Shown here in pieces: positions 47,601 through 56,094 of a stretch of DNA of 64,000 nucleotides (the first letter of the stretch is position 1; the number at the start of each line of letters is the position of its first letter). The DNA lies in assembly GCF_000731675.1 (NCBI RefSeq), contig NZ_JMIT01000003.1, forward strand, positions 416,058 through 480,057. Direction: 5' to 3'. A program made the translations under genes and the position numbers. The DNA is from Pseudomonas capeferrum (GTDB taxonomy: Bacteria; Pseudomonadota; Gammaproteobacteria; Pseudomonadales; Pseudomonadaceae). The notes under the pieces were generated by a model. That model made no database searches. It had not been told where the DNA came from and worked only from the letters and a program-made list of their open reading frames with translations.

Positions 47601-49357
47601 CTGTACAAAGGGCGATAGAACAGCACCCGCGACGGCTCGACGCAGAACAGCAAATACATGCCACGCACGTTGTCATGTTGCCCAGAGTGAGGCTGGCGCC
47701 TGAATGCCAGCGGCATCAGGACCATGCGCGGGGTTTGCGGGTCGACATGGCCAGCGCAGAAATCAACCACACACTGCAAGCCGGCATCCGTGAGCTTGCC
47801 CTCAAGCTTGCTGGTCAGCGCGCTGAACCGCAGGGCGCTGCGCCATTCCCGGCCAAATCGCCTGACGCGCTGTGCACGCTGCAGCGGGTCGTCCAGTTGG
47901 CGGGCAACGTACGCCGGGTAATTGCCACCGATATCGACCTGGCTCACCAACTGATTGGCTGCGTCGGCATCCAGCCAGGCAGGTACGTCTGCACCGTTGG
48001 CGCACCGGATACGCAGCACCGAGGCACCCCCGAGTGCACCGAGGTTGCCGATGGCGAATTCGGTGAGGGTCTTCTCGCCTTCGAGTACCACCGGCTCGCC
48101 GCCCCCTGTGCCCGTTCCGGCGCCACCCGGTACCCCACGGGCCACGAAGAACTGCAATATCAGATCGTCCGGGGATGTGTGATCGGCGTGGGCCAGGCGC
48201 ATCTGCTCGCTCAGCCGCTGACGGGTGTAGTCGGCCAGGCCCTGGATGCCATCCAAGGCTGGGATACTCTCAGCGTCGAGCTGGTCGAGCGCAAGCTGCA
48301 GCAAGCCCGCGTGATAAGCCAGGCTGTCATCACCGTCGCTCAGCGACAAGCCAGGCGGAGGCTCGACCGCCGGGGTATCGTCGGGGTAACGGTCGAACCA
48401 CTGTGCGGGGTCGCTCATCTGAGCAAACAGCCGCTCAAGTGCCGCGACATCGGCCAACTGCCCATAGCGCACCCTGTCGACCTGAGTGAACAGCGTCTCG
48501 AGCAGCAGCCCGACTTGCTGAGCGAATACATTGCCCTCGACCGGGTAGCGTTGCCATGACAGGCCATCGAAGCTGTAGCGCTGTGCAAGCTCGTCACGCA
48601 GGGCAAGGGCGAACGCGGCCAAGGATGGAAAACCTCGCACATTGCCAGAAGGGGCGCACCACAACACGACCTGCCGTTCGTCCCATTCGCCGGTGATCAG
48701 CAGATGGCACAGCGTCTCATCCCAATACCCGGAGCCCGTCGTCAGCCGGGTTTGCACGAAGCTCACCGCCGGTTGGTCACGACCGCCCCGTATCAGGTCA
48801 CGGACGCAGGCTTGCTCTTGCGCATCCAGGCCTTGTAACGGCAGGCCGCGCAGCAGAGCTGTTTTCAACAGCAACTGCAGCCACTCATCACGGCTTGCAC
48901 CGCTGCTGCCCTGGCTGCGCCAATAGTCGAGCTGCGCCTGGCAAAAGTGCTGCGGCAGTTGTTCGATCAGGTCATTGATAGGGCCCGTCAAGCCACTGAG
49001 CTGCCGGGTGTCGAACGCGCTGTCGGAACCGGCGAACCGGTACGGATCGACCAAACCGAGGTTATGGTGGCGCCCATCGACAGGCTCCAGGTCGACCGAG
49101 TTGGTCTGGAGCATGGCCTGCAGCACCCTGTCGACCAGCGGCTCAGTGGACCAGTAAGGTGTGGAAGGATCAGGGCTGTCCAACATCAGCGCGTCGGCAG
49201 ACGGCAAGGTAGGCTCGACGACTGCCAGCCACGGCAGCTCACTCAGCAACAGCGTGAGCAGTTGCTCGCTGACGACCTGACGCAGGGTCGGACGGTCGCC
49301 GAACTGCAGGGCAGCGGCGCGTTTGAAATCGAATGTCGAAGTGTCGGAACTGGACAT
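44684..49357 (-). CDS. Giant protein of the DUF6543-like 'dermonecrotic toxin' group, C-terminal function unknown
   Basis: 1557 residues, no signal peptide; AGGAGG precedes the ATG. The block beginning QVDIGGNYPAYVARQLDD (about 470), then RMVLMPLAF and YLLFCVEPSRVLFYRPLY, resembles the DUF6543-like segment of the giant LRR protein in this window. Both also share a hydrophobic stretch (here about 697-755, FDRSAAIADLLLNLGMVLL; there DREQALDYLMDIVENVAL). A Gly-rich linker (GGAGTGTGGG) lies near 415. Residues about 922-1022 form a coiled coil; more helices follow, then a compact end (LWVAHFHMRSADALARDFTQ). No LRR and no known catalytic motif. It interrupts core genes between yibQ and betT. Possibly a secreted toxin or effector; that is inference. 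Confidence 0.8.
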   Translation of the reverse strand: MSSSDTSTFDFKRAAALQFGDRPTLRQVVSEQLLTLLLSELPWLAVVEPTLPSADALMLDSPDPSTPYWSTEPLVDRVLQAMLQTNSVDLEPVDGRHHNLGLVDPYRFAGSDSAFDTRQLSGLTGPINDLIEQLPQHFCQAQLDYWRSQGSSGASRDEWLQLLLKTALLRGLPLQGLDAQEQACVRDLIRGGRDQPAVSFVQTRLTTGSGYWDETLCHLLITGEWDERQVVLWCAPSGNVRGFPSLAAFALALRDELAQRYSFDGLSWQRYPVEGNVFAQQVGLLLETLFTQVDRVRYGQLADVAALERLFAQMSDPAQWFDRYPDDTPAVEPPPGLSLSDGDDSLAYHAGLLQLALDQLDAESIPALDGIQGLADYTRQRLSEQMRLAHADHTSPDDLILQFFVARGVPGGAGTGTGGGEPVVLEGEKTLTEFAIGNLGALGGASVLRIRCANGADVPAWLDADAANQLVSQVDIGGNYPAYVARQLDDPLQRAQRVRRFGREWRSALRFSALTSKLEGKLTDAGLQCVVDFCAGHVDPQTPRMVLMPLAFRRQPHSGQHDNVRGMYLLFCVEPSRVLFYRPLYRQDTLREYASLAALLEHIQQSPLLQVSILDWLDPQVRSIYDHGGFREPHVTSLGPDPFSLPEKPEPPVIDPQLWGSDIDDKLYNANRDLLVELADMQSTSNAERRWQTLCQGAWLLFDLATLALRGPVASVAWLVQLLTSLENDLLALEQGGEFDRSAAIADLLLNLGMVLLHARQPSLQLGVAGQPPGADQFEGPAAQRGAFAEVSVAPATEAEAAIGALAALPGRQLDLSWRGNHGFNWLPPAQRQALRAMRVDIALDESNLQASGDAEGLYRVQGRLYAAMGGDAYPVEVGPDGVRVIDSKGGYGPGLACTLGVWRVDTALRLVGGMRRGDTRAQLARRFDKLREFADNLNGKVNSATAQFGTVGTEITELQHKLTQLKTLRARAQARVDAAVSDGEREASQALIGQYAVRIAEWEAQIVSKREEAVGYLEEAVQSDTAIQSVLETLFEPKFASARSGWEEVISQQRRTVLINQIRNSDFILNELWNLADYPGLDRMQARLDGQPLLQVLEPYRALRRRLEYVVGLQDRILAAYERLDELLPGAPGDLVISSPIEMHSRTVDSLIALRKFSTVQFRFHQAMNLANLALHLDVTTGQRKVARFREELTGAALRNAAGAHGELDFANLPVEDRVVILQEAWDEYAEALVNSARIRSDGGALVEVSMTDRYRTQLEKLKLDAGRRLVEAIKEQEGANVPPKRAAYLVSSEPQRVVRNAEGQTLIGTERDDDGQKVLEVREPFSGVVLAIFDWEHGQWRERVAEQVPLESQAEPVDTAMRVQTLLDENDELSLKAQAYIDNDLKGPRLARLFERQIDKLGRAATSLGEEGANPALIKSLEAASDRLRAEKNLKLTTLYTNTHYPSAEALRFLHEQRLLKVEYVSPRQVMSNGSTFDEYKIMRLAQPGATSGRPLWVAHFHMRSADALARDFTQGHLKTWSQRRMSGREEAAASVRVHRGKLTLEQASGIIPFD

Positions 49358-49437
49358 GTCCAGGGCCTCCTGGTGGATGGACCAGAAGCCTTGCGCGAAC
49401 GCCTGCGGTAGCGGTGCTACTTATTACATGCACAAAG

Positions 49438-49472
49438 GCAACAGGCCCTGCTTATCGGGCAGGGCCTGTTGC
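49438..49472 (-). terminator. Strong hairpin after betT
   Basis: GCAACAGGCCCTGC pairs perfectly (14 bp) with GCAGGGCCTGTTGC around a 7-base loop. It lies just past the betT stop and upstream of the giant gene. No long T-tract, but stem strength and position favour a terminator. Confidence 0.65.
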
Positions 49473-49479
49473 AACCGCA

Positions 49480-51483
49480 TCAGCTGTACACACGCCCCAA
49501 CAACTGGCGGTGGCTTTCGAACTGGTCCAGCACATCACGCACGATCTGTTCCGGGACAAAGCCCATCAGGTCGTACTCCTGGCTGCCATCATGCAGGTAG
49601 ACCTCGGCACGGTAGAAGCGCTGGCGCACTTCCGGCTCACCCTCGACCGGGGCCTCGCTCGGCGCGGCCATGTAGCCGTCCAGGCTTACTTCGTAGACGA
49701 AGGGGTTGCCCTCTTCCATCATCACCCGCAGGCCCATGGTGTTGCGAGACTGGCCAACCCGGGACTCCACTTCGAAGCCCAAGGTGCGCAGCTGCTCGGC
49801 CGCTTCTTTCAAGGCCGGGCTGACCTGCTTGTCCATGAAGCGCTGTACCACCGCCTGAGTTGGCTGCAGGTCCAGCTGGGTCAGCCGCTCGCTGAAGCCG
49901 CGGCGGCCACGGGCGGCCAATTGGGCGCGCTCCTGCTCGACGGCGACGTCCTGCTTCATGGCCTTGTACAAGCCGAACATGAACAGCACCAACACCACCG
50001 AGAACGGCAGGCCGGCCAGCACCACCATGGTCTGCATGGCTTCGAAGTTGCCGGCGAACAGCAGGCCGATGGTGACCAGGGTGATGATCACCGACCAGAA
50101 CACCACCATCCAGTGCGGGGCGTCTTCATCGACCTTGCCGCCTTTGCACGACAGGTTGGCCATCATCACCGCACCGGAGTCGGCCGGGGTGAGGAACAGC
50201 ACGAAGCCGACGAATACCGCCACGCCGATCACGATCTTGGCCGCCGGGAAGTATTCCAGCAGTTGGTAGATCGACATCGACGGCTGTTCAAGGGCTGTCT
50301 TGCCCAGCTCCACGGCGCCCTGGTTGATCACCAGGTCCAGCGCGGTGTTGCCGAAGATCGACAGCCAGGCCAAGGTGAAGCCCAATGGGATCAGCAGCAC
50401 GCCGCTGACCAGCTGGCGCACAGTGCGGCCCTTGGAGATACGGGCAATGAACATGCCGACGAACGGGCCCCAGGAAATCCACCAGGCCCAGTAGAACACG
50501 GTCCACAGGCCCAGCCAGCGCTCGGATTTACCAGCCTCGCCTTCGTAGACGTACAGGTCGAAGGTTTTCAGCACGATGCCGTTGAGGTAGTCGCCGACGT
50601 TCTGCACGAAGCCGTTGAGCAGGTGCAGGGTCTCGCCACCCAGCAGCACGAAGATCAGCAGGCCGCTGAACAGCATGATGTTCAGGTTGGACAGACGGCG
50701 GATGCCGTTCTCCACGCCCGATACCGCCGCCACGGTGGCAACGCCGGCCATCACCAGGATCACCATCAGCAGGTTGGTCTGGCTGTGCTCCATGCCGAAC
50801 AGGTACTCCAGGCCCGAAGAGACCTGCATCGAACCGATACCCAGGTTGGTCACCAGGCCCAGCAAGGTGACGAACATGCCGAAGATGTCCACGGCATTGC
50901 CGGCAGCGCCCTTGACCCAACGCTCGCCGACCAGCGGGTACAGCGCCGAGCGCAGTGCCAGCGGCTGGTTGTGGCGGTAGGCGAAGTAGCCCACGGCCAG
51001 GCCGACCAGGGCGTAGATCGCCCAGCCGTGCAGGCCCCAATGCAGGAAGGTCAGCTGCAGGCCCTGGCGCGCGGCCTCGAGGCTGGCAGGGGTGCCTTCT
51101 GGCGGGTTGAAGTAGTGGTCCAGGGGCTCGGAGGCGCCGAAGTACAGCAGCGAAATACCGATACCGGACGAAAACAGCATGCCGGCCCAGGCGCCGTAGC
51201 TGAAGTCGGGCTGGTCATCCTTGCCGCCAAGCTTGAGCTTGCCGTAGTCGGAGAACGCCAGGTAGACGACGAACAGCAGGTAACCGCAGATCACCAGCAT
51301 GTAGTACCAGCCGAAGGTGCGCGTCAGCCATTTCTGGGCCACGCCCAGCACTTGGCCTGCGGTTTCGGGTACAGCGATAAGCAAGGCAGTCAACGCAAGG
51401 ATCAGCAGCGCCGAGGTGTAGAACACCACGCTGTTGACCCGGACCCTCTCGGCGGGGGGTTTGGTAAGGGAGGCAGAACTCAT
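49480..51483 (-). CDS. betT: BCCT-family choline transporter
   Basis: 667-residue inner-membrane symporter of the betaine/choline/carnitine family; start ATG at 51483 (MSSASLTKPPAERVRVNS) with GGAG upstream. About 12 membrane helices are visible. The conserved region is GMLFSSGIGISLLYFGASEP, then HWGLHGWAIYALVG and the family core WTVFYWAWWISWGPFVGMFIAR (around residue 335). A soluble C-terminal domain of about 150 residues follows, as in osmotically regulated BetT. It faces away from betIBA and supplies choline for oxidation to glycine betaine or for growth. Confidence 0.95.
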   Translation of the reverse strand: MSSASLTKPPAERVRVNSVVFYTSALLILALTALLIAVPETAGQVLGVAQKWLTRTFGWYYMLVICGYLLFVVYLAFSDYGKLKLGGKDDQPDFSYGAWAGMLFSSGIGISLLYFGASEPLDHYFNPPEGTPASLEAARQGLQLTFLHWGLHGWAIYALVGLAVGYFAYRHNQPLALRSALYPLVGERWVKGAAGNAVDIFGMFVTLLGLVTNLGIGSMQVSSGLEYLFGMEHSQTNLLMVILVMAGVATVAAVSGVENGIRRLSNLNIMLFSGLLIFVLLGGETLHLLNGFVQNVGDYLNGIVLKTFDLYVYEGEAGKSERWLGLWTVFYWAWWISWGPFVGMFIARISKGRTVRQLVSGVLLIPLGFTLAWLSIFGNTALDLVINQGAVELGKTALEQPSMSIYQLLEYFPAAKIVIGVAVFVGFVLFLTPADSGAVMMANLSCKGGKVDEDAPHWMVVFWSVIITLVTIGLLFAGNFEAMQTMVVLAGLPFSVVLVLFMFGLYKAMKQDVAVEQERAQLAARGRRGFSERLTQLDLQPTQAVVQRFMDKQVSPALKEAAEQLRTLGFEVESRVGQSRNTMGLRVMMEEGNPFVYEVSLDGYMAAPSEAPVEGEPEVRQRFYRAEVYLHDGSQEYDLMGFVPEQIVRDVLDQFESHRQLLGRVYS

Positions 51484-51904
51484 TGCACGAATGCTCCGGG
51501 CAGTACGGCTATGGAGGCTAATCAGTGTTTTCCCGAGCAATTGGTGGAATACCCCCACTGCATCAGGTGTTATAAAAGCACCCTGGAAACCGTGATCCCG
51601 AATCGAATCGTTGCAAAAAAAACAGACTCAGGCCCGCTCCAAGGGCCCTGCGCGCGGCCTTTGACCGCTCGGCAGAATCTGCATTTCGCATCGCTCATGC
51701 CCGTCAACGCCTTGTATTCCGGGGGTTACACGATTTTCCTGGGGTGTCGATTCGTGCTGCCTGGCTGCCCTCAAAGGGTGTCAATGGCACAAATTGTCGC
51801 AGAGCTTATTCTTTATTGATTGAACGTTCAATCAAAACAAAATAGACTGGCCTTCGCCGAGTCAGCCGCCCGTCGTCTGCTCGCAGGCCTGAGGAGATAG
51901 CAAG
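51484..51904. promoter_or_regulatory. Divergent betT-betIBA control region
   Basis: A 421-bp non-coding gap. Its right part holds the BetI operator (listed separately). The left part has an A-tract near 51615 and a GGGCCC-centred small stem near 51640. No gene and no convincing sigma-54 promoter was found. Confidence 0.65.
51816..51835. promoter_or_regulatory. BetI operator
   Basis: TTGATTGAACGTTCAATCAA is a perfect 20-bp palindrome, 69 bases upstream of betI. It contains the ATTGAACGTTCAAT core known for BetI. Choline should release the repressor. Confidence 0.88.
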
Positions 51905-52561
51905 ATGCCCAAGGTCGGTATGCAACCCATCCGCCGCCAGCAGTTGATCGAAGCCACCTTGTTGGCGGTCGATCAGGTCGGACTGGGGGACGCCAGCATT
52001 GCGCTGATTGCCCGGTTGGCCGGGGTGTCGAACGGCATCATCAGTCACTACTTTCGGGACAAGAACGGCCTGATCGCAGCGACGATGGGTTACATCATGA
52101 GCATGCTCAACGAAGGCGTTGCAGCGCGGCGCCAGGCACTGACGGACGACAGCCCGCGTGCCCACCTGAAAGTGATCATCGAAGGTAACTTCGATGCCAG
52201 CCAGGTGAACGGCCCGGCAATGAAAACCTGGTTGGCCTTCTGGGCTTCCAGCATGCACCAGCCCGACTTGCACAGGTTGCAGCGGATCAACGATCACCGC
52301 TTGTATTCCAACCTCTGCTGTCAGTTCCGCCGCGTCCTGCCGCTTTACCATGCGCGCAAGGCAGCCCGCGGGCTGGCGGCCCTGATCGACGGCCTGTGGC
52401 TGCGAGGCGCCCTGTCGGGAGATGCTTTCGACACAGACCAGGCGATACGAATCGCTTACGAATACATGGATCTACAACTGGCTAAACAGCAGACCCTGGG
52501 CACAATCGACCAGGCCTCTGAACAACCGCGCACGGCGATTGCCAAACAGGCAGGCGCGTGA
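51905..52561 (+). CDS. betI: Transcriptional repressor BetI, TetR family
   Basis: Choline-responsive repressor of the bet genes. 218 residues. The N-terminal helix-turn-helix is at about 10-55 (ASIALIARLAGVSNGIISHYF is the core), with a C-terminal ligand domain containing the AFWASSMHQPDLHRLQ region typical of BetI. The Gln/Ala-rich tail (about 195-218) extends slightly beyond the usual 195-200 residues. First gene of betI-betB-betA, with 38 bases to betB. Confidence 0.96.
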   Translation: MPKVGMQPIRRQQLIEATLLAVDQVGLGDASIALIARLAGVSNGIISHYFRDKNGLIAATMGYIMSMLNEGVAARRQALTDDSPRAHLKVIIEGNFDASQVNGPAMKTWLAFWASSMHQPDLHRLQRINDHRLYSNLCCQFRRVLPLYHARKAARGLAALIDGLWLRGALSGDAFDTDQAIRIAYEYMDLQLAKQQTLGTIDQASEQPRTAIAKQAGA

Positions 52562-52599
52562 CGCAGTAGCCAACCACACACTGCACTTGCGAGGACACT

Positions 52600-54072
52600 A
52601 TGGCCCGTTTCGGAACGCAAAAACTCTACATTGATGGCGGTTATGTCGACGCTGGCAGCGATGCCACTTTCGAAGCCATCAACCCGGCTACCGGCGAAGT
52701 CCTCGCCCATGTGCAGCGCGCCACTCAGGCCGACGTCGAAAAAGCCGTCGAAAGCGCCGAACGCGGCCAGAAAGTCTGGGCAGCGATGACCGCCATGCAG
52801 CGCTCGCGCATCCTGCGCCGCGCCGTCGACATCCTGCGCGAGCGCAACGATGAGCTGGCCCAGCTGGAAACCCTGGACACCGGCAAGTCGTACTCCGAAA
52901 CCCGTTACGTCGACATCGTCACCGGCGCCGACGTGCTGGAGTACTACGCAGGCCTGGTTCCGGCCATCGAAGGCGAGCAGATCCCGCTGCGTGAAAGCTC
53001 CTTCGTCTATACCCGCCGCGAGCCGCTGGGTGTGACCGTGGGTATCGGCGCCTGGAACTACCCGATCCAGATCGCCCTGTGGAAGTCCGCGCCAGCCCTG
53101 GCCGCCGGCAACGCGATGATCTTCAAGCCTTCGGAAGTCACCTCGCTGACCACCCTGAAACTGGCCGAGATCTACACCGCAGCGGGCCTGCCTGACGGCG
53201 TGTTCAACGTCCTGACCGGCAGCGGCCGCGAAGTCGGCACCTGGCTGACCGAACACCCGCGCATCGAAAAAGTTTCCTTCACCGGCGGCACCACCACCGG
53301 CAAGAAAGTCATGGCCAGCGCCTCGAGCTCGTCGCTCAAGGAAGTCACCATGGAACTGGGCGGCAAGTCGCCACTGATCATCTGCGCCGACGCCGACCTG
53401 GACAAGGCCGCCGACATCGCCATGATGGCCAACTTCTACAGCTCCGGTCAGGTGTGCACCAACGGCACCCGCGTGTTCATCCCTGCCCCGATGAAAGCCG
53501 CCTTCGAAGCCAAGATCGCCGAGCGCGTTGCCCGCATCCGTGTAGGTAACCCGGAAGACGAGAACACCAACTTCGGCCCGCTGGTCAGCTTCCAGCACAT
53601 GGAAAGCGTGCTGGGCTACATCGCCAAGGGTAAAGAGCAAGGTGCCCGCGTGCTGTGTGGCGGTGAGCGTCTGACCGAGGGTGATTTCGCCAAGGGCGCT
53701 TTCGTCGCTCCGACCGTGTTCACCGATTGCACCGACGACATGACCATCGTCAAGGAAGAAATCTTCGGCCCAGTGATGAGCATCCTCAGCTACGAGACCG
53801 AAGAAGAAGTCATCCGCCGCGCCAACGACACCGAATACGGCCTTGCCGCTGGCGTGTGCACCAACGACATCACCCGTGCCCACCGCATCATCCACAAGCT
53901 CGAAGCCGGCATCTGCTGGATCAACGCCTGGGGTGAATCGCCGGCCGAAATGCCGGTCGGTGGCTACAAGCAGTCGGGCGTTGGCCGTGAAAACGGCGTC
54001 AGCTCGCTGGCTCAATACACTCGCATCAAGTCGGTCCAGGTCGAGCTGGGCGGCTACAACTCGGTTTTCTAA
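52600..54072 (+). CDS. betB: Betaine aldehyde dehydrogenase
   Basis: Oxidises betaine aldehyde to glycine betaine with NAD(P)+; second step of choline oxidation. 490 residues, as in the structurally known Pseudomonas enzyme. ALDH motifs: GIGAWNYPIQIALWKSAPAL, FTGGTTTGKK, catalytic Glu in MELGGKSP and catalytic Cys in SGQVCTNGTRVF; EEIFGPVMS near the end. GAGGA precedes the ATG. Located between betI and betA, 76 bases before betA. Confidence 0.98.
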   Translation: MARFGTQKLYIDGGYVDAGSDATFEAINPATGEVLAHVQRATQADVEKAVESAERGQKVWAAMTAMQRSRILRRAVDILRERNDELAQLETLDTGKSYSETRYVDIVTGADVLEYYAGLVPAIEGEQIPLRESSFVYTRREPLGVTVGIGAWNYPIQIALWKSAPALAAGNAMIFKPSEVTSLTTLKLAEIYTAAGLPDGVFNVLTGSGREVGTWLTEHPRIEKVSFTGGTTTGKKVMASASSSSLKEVTMELGGKSPLIICADADLDKAADIAMMANFYSSGQVCTNGTRVFIPAPMKAAFEAKIAERVARIRVGNPEDENTNFGPLVSFQHMESVLGYIAKGKEQGARVLCGGERLTEGDFAKGAFVAPTVFTDCTDDMTIVKEEIFGPVMSILSYETEEEVIRRANDTEYGLAAGVCTNDITRAHRIIHKLEAGICWINAWGESPAEMPVGGYKQSGVGRENGVSSLAQYTRIKSVQVELGGYNSVF

Positions 54073-54148
54073 ACCCTGTCTAGCCACGCCCGTGCCGCCG
54101 TGCACGGGCGTCCCCGCTCCCTGATCACCGCCAAACGAGGGTACTTTC

Positions 54149-55846
54149 ATGTCCCAAGAATTCGATTACATCATCGTCGGCGCAGGTTCGGCCGGTAACA
54201 CCCTGGCCACGCGCCTGACCGAAGACGCCAGCGTCACCGTGCTGCTGCTCGAAGCCGGTGGCCCCGACTACCGCTTCGACTTCCGCACCCAGATGCCGGC
54301 CGCCTTGGCGTTCCCGCTGCAGGGCCGTCGCTACAACTGGGCGTACGAGACCGACCCGGAGCCGCACATGGACGGCCGCCGCATGGAATGTGGCCGCGGC
54401 AAGGGCCTGGGTGGCTCCTCGCTGATCAACGGCATGTGCTACATCCGCGGCAACGCCATGGACTTCGACGGCTGGGCTGAACTGCCAGGCCTTGAGGACT
54501 GGACGTACCTGGACTGCCTGCCGTACTTCCGCAAGGCAGAAACTCGCGATATCGGCCCTAACGACTACCACGGCGGCGAAGGCCCGGTCAGCGTCGCCAC
54601 GCCCAAGGCTGGCAACAACCCGCTGTTCCACGCCATGGTCGAGGCCGGCGTGCAGGCCGGTTACCCGCGCACCGAAGACCTCAACGGCTATCAGCAGGAA
54701 GGCTTCGGCCCGATGGACCGTTCGGTGACCAAGAACGGCCGCCGCTCCAGCACCGCCCGCGGCTACCTGGACCAGGCCAAGAAGCGCCCGAACCTGACCA
54801 TCGTTACCCACGCCCTGAGCGACCGCATCCTGTTCGACGGCAAGCGCGCCGTTGGCGTGACCTACCTGGTCGGCGACAGCGAAGAGCGCGTCGAAGCCCG
54901 CGCCCGCAAGGAAGTCATCGTCAGCTCCGGCGCCATCGCCTCGCCGCAACTGCTGCAGCGCTCTGGTGTTGGCCCGCGCGCCCTGCTGGAAAGCCTCGAC
55001 ATCCCGGTGGTGCACGACCTGCCGGGCGTCGGCGAAAACCTGCAGGACCACCTTGAGCTGTACCTGCAGTACGCCTGCACCCAACCGGTGTCGCTGTACC
55101 CGTCGCTGCTGTGGTGGAACCAGCCGGCCATTGGTGCCGAGTGGCTGTTCAACGGCACCGGCATCGGCGCCAGCAACCAGTTCGAGGCCGGTGGTTTCAT
55201 CCGTACCCGTCCTGAGTTCAAATGGCCGAACATCCAGTACCACTTCCTGCCGGTAGCGATCAATTACAACGGCTCCAACGGCGTCAAGGAACATGGCTTC
55301 CAGGCGCACATGGGTTCGATGCGCTCGCCAAGCCGTGGCCGCATCCAGGCCAAGTCGAAAGACCCACGCCAGCACCCGAGCATCCTGTTCAACTACATGG
55401 CCACCGAGCAGGACTGGCAGGAATTCCGTGACGGCATCCGCCTGACCCGCGAAATCATGGCCCAGCCGGCGCTGGACCCATACCGTGGTCGCGAGATCAG
55501 CCCGGGCGCGCACGTGCAGACGGACGAAGAGCTGGACACGTTCATCCGCGAGCACGCCGAAACCGCCTTCCACCCGTCCTGCTCGTGCAAGATGGGCACC
55601 GACGACATGGCGGTGGTCGATGGCGAAGGCCGCGTGCACGGCATGCAGGGCCTGCGTGTGGTCGATGCGTCGATCATGCCGATCATCATCACCGGCAACC
55701 TCAACGCCACCACGATCATGATCGCCGAGAAAATCTCGGACAAGATCCGCAACCGCAAGCCATTGGCGCGCAGCACTGCCAAGTACTACGTGGCTAACGG
55801 TGCGCCGGTCAAAGGCAAGCCGATGCGTGAAGTGAAGCAGGGCTGA
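54149..55846 (+). CDS. betA: Choline dehydrogenase
   Basis: Membrane-associated FAD enzyme that oxidises choline to betaine aldehyde. GMC oxidoreductase family, 565 residues. FAD-binding motif DYIIVGAGSAGNTLATRL at the N-terminus, GMC signature 1 in GKGLGGSSLINGMCYIRG, signature 2 around SSGAIASPQLLQRSG, and the catalytic His region FHPSCSCKMG plus TGNLNATTIMIAEK at the C-terminus. Last gene of betIBA, followed by a REP pair and a terminator. Confidence 0.98.
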   Translation: MSQEFDYIIVGAGSAGNTLATRLTEDASVTVLLLEAGGPDYRFDFRTQMPAALAFPLQGRRYNWAYETDPEPHMDGRRMECGRGKGLGGSSLINGMCYIRGNAMDFDGWAELPGLEDWTYLDCLPYFRKAETRDIGPNDYHGGEGPVSVATPKAGNNPLFHAMVEAGVQAGYPRTEDLNGYQQEGFGPMDRSVTKNGRRSSTARGYLDQAKKRPNLTIVTHALSDRILFDGKRAVGVTYLVGDSEERVEARARKEVIVSSGAIASPQLLQRSGVGPRALLESLDIPVVHDLPGVGENLQDHLELYLQYACTQPVSLYPSLLWWNQPAIGAEWLFNGTGIGASNQFEAGGFIRTRPEFKWPNIQYHFLPVAINYNGSNGVKEHGFQAHMGSMRSPSRGRIQAKSKDPRQHPSILFNYMATEQDWQEFRDGIRLTREIMAQPALDPYRGREISPGAHVQTDEELDTFIREHAETAFHPSCSCKMGTDDMAVVDGEGRVHGMQGLRVVDASIMPIIITGNLNATTIMIAEKISDKIRNRKPLARSTAKYYVANGAPVKGKPMREVKQG

Positions 55847-55854
55847 CCTGCACT

Positions 55855-55931
55855 GGCCTCTTCGCGGGGCAAGCCCGCTCCCACAGGAACCACCTATCCC
55901 TGTGGGAGCGGGCTTGCCCCGCGAAGAGGCC
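55855..55931. repeat. Inverted pair of P. putida REP elements
   Basis: A 33-bp arm (55855-55887, GGCCTCTTCGCGGGGCAAGC...) is repeated perfectly in inverse orientation at 55899-55931 with an 11-base spacer. The GCGGGCTTGCCCCGCG core is the common REP unit of the putida group. Located 8 bases past betA. Confidence 0.93.
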
Positions 55932-55948
55932 CACCCTGGCAGTACAAG

Positions 55949-55974
55949 AAAAGGCACCCACCGCGGTGCCTTTT
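55949..55974 (+). terminator. Rho-independent terminator after betA
   Basis: AAAAGGCACC and GGTGCCTTTT pair around a 6-base loop. It lies downstream of the REP pair and closes the betIBA transcript. Confidence 0.82.
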
Positions 55975-56094
55975 CTACATCTGCAGAAACGCTTTACATG
56001 CTGCCAATTCATCAGGTTAGAATCGATTGGCACGCGACCTGCTAGTCATCAACGCTATCGAGTCTTCTTCCCCGCGTTTCCCGGAGTACTGCCT

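Noticed and set aside
44684..49357. Rhs or CdiA-type toxin identity for the 1557-residue protein
   Set aside because: No YD repeats, no RHS core motif, no filamentous haemagglutinin repeats and no secretion signal; no immunity gene follows.
51780..51800. TGGCAC-like sequence before betI as a sigma-54 promoter
   Set aside because: The required GC dinucleotide at -12 spacing is missing (the following bases read AAATTGTCGC).
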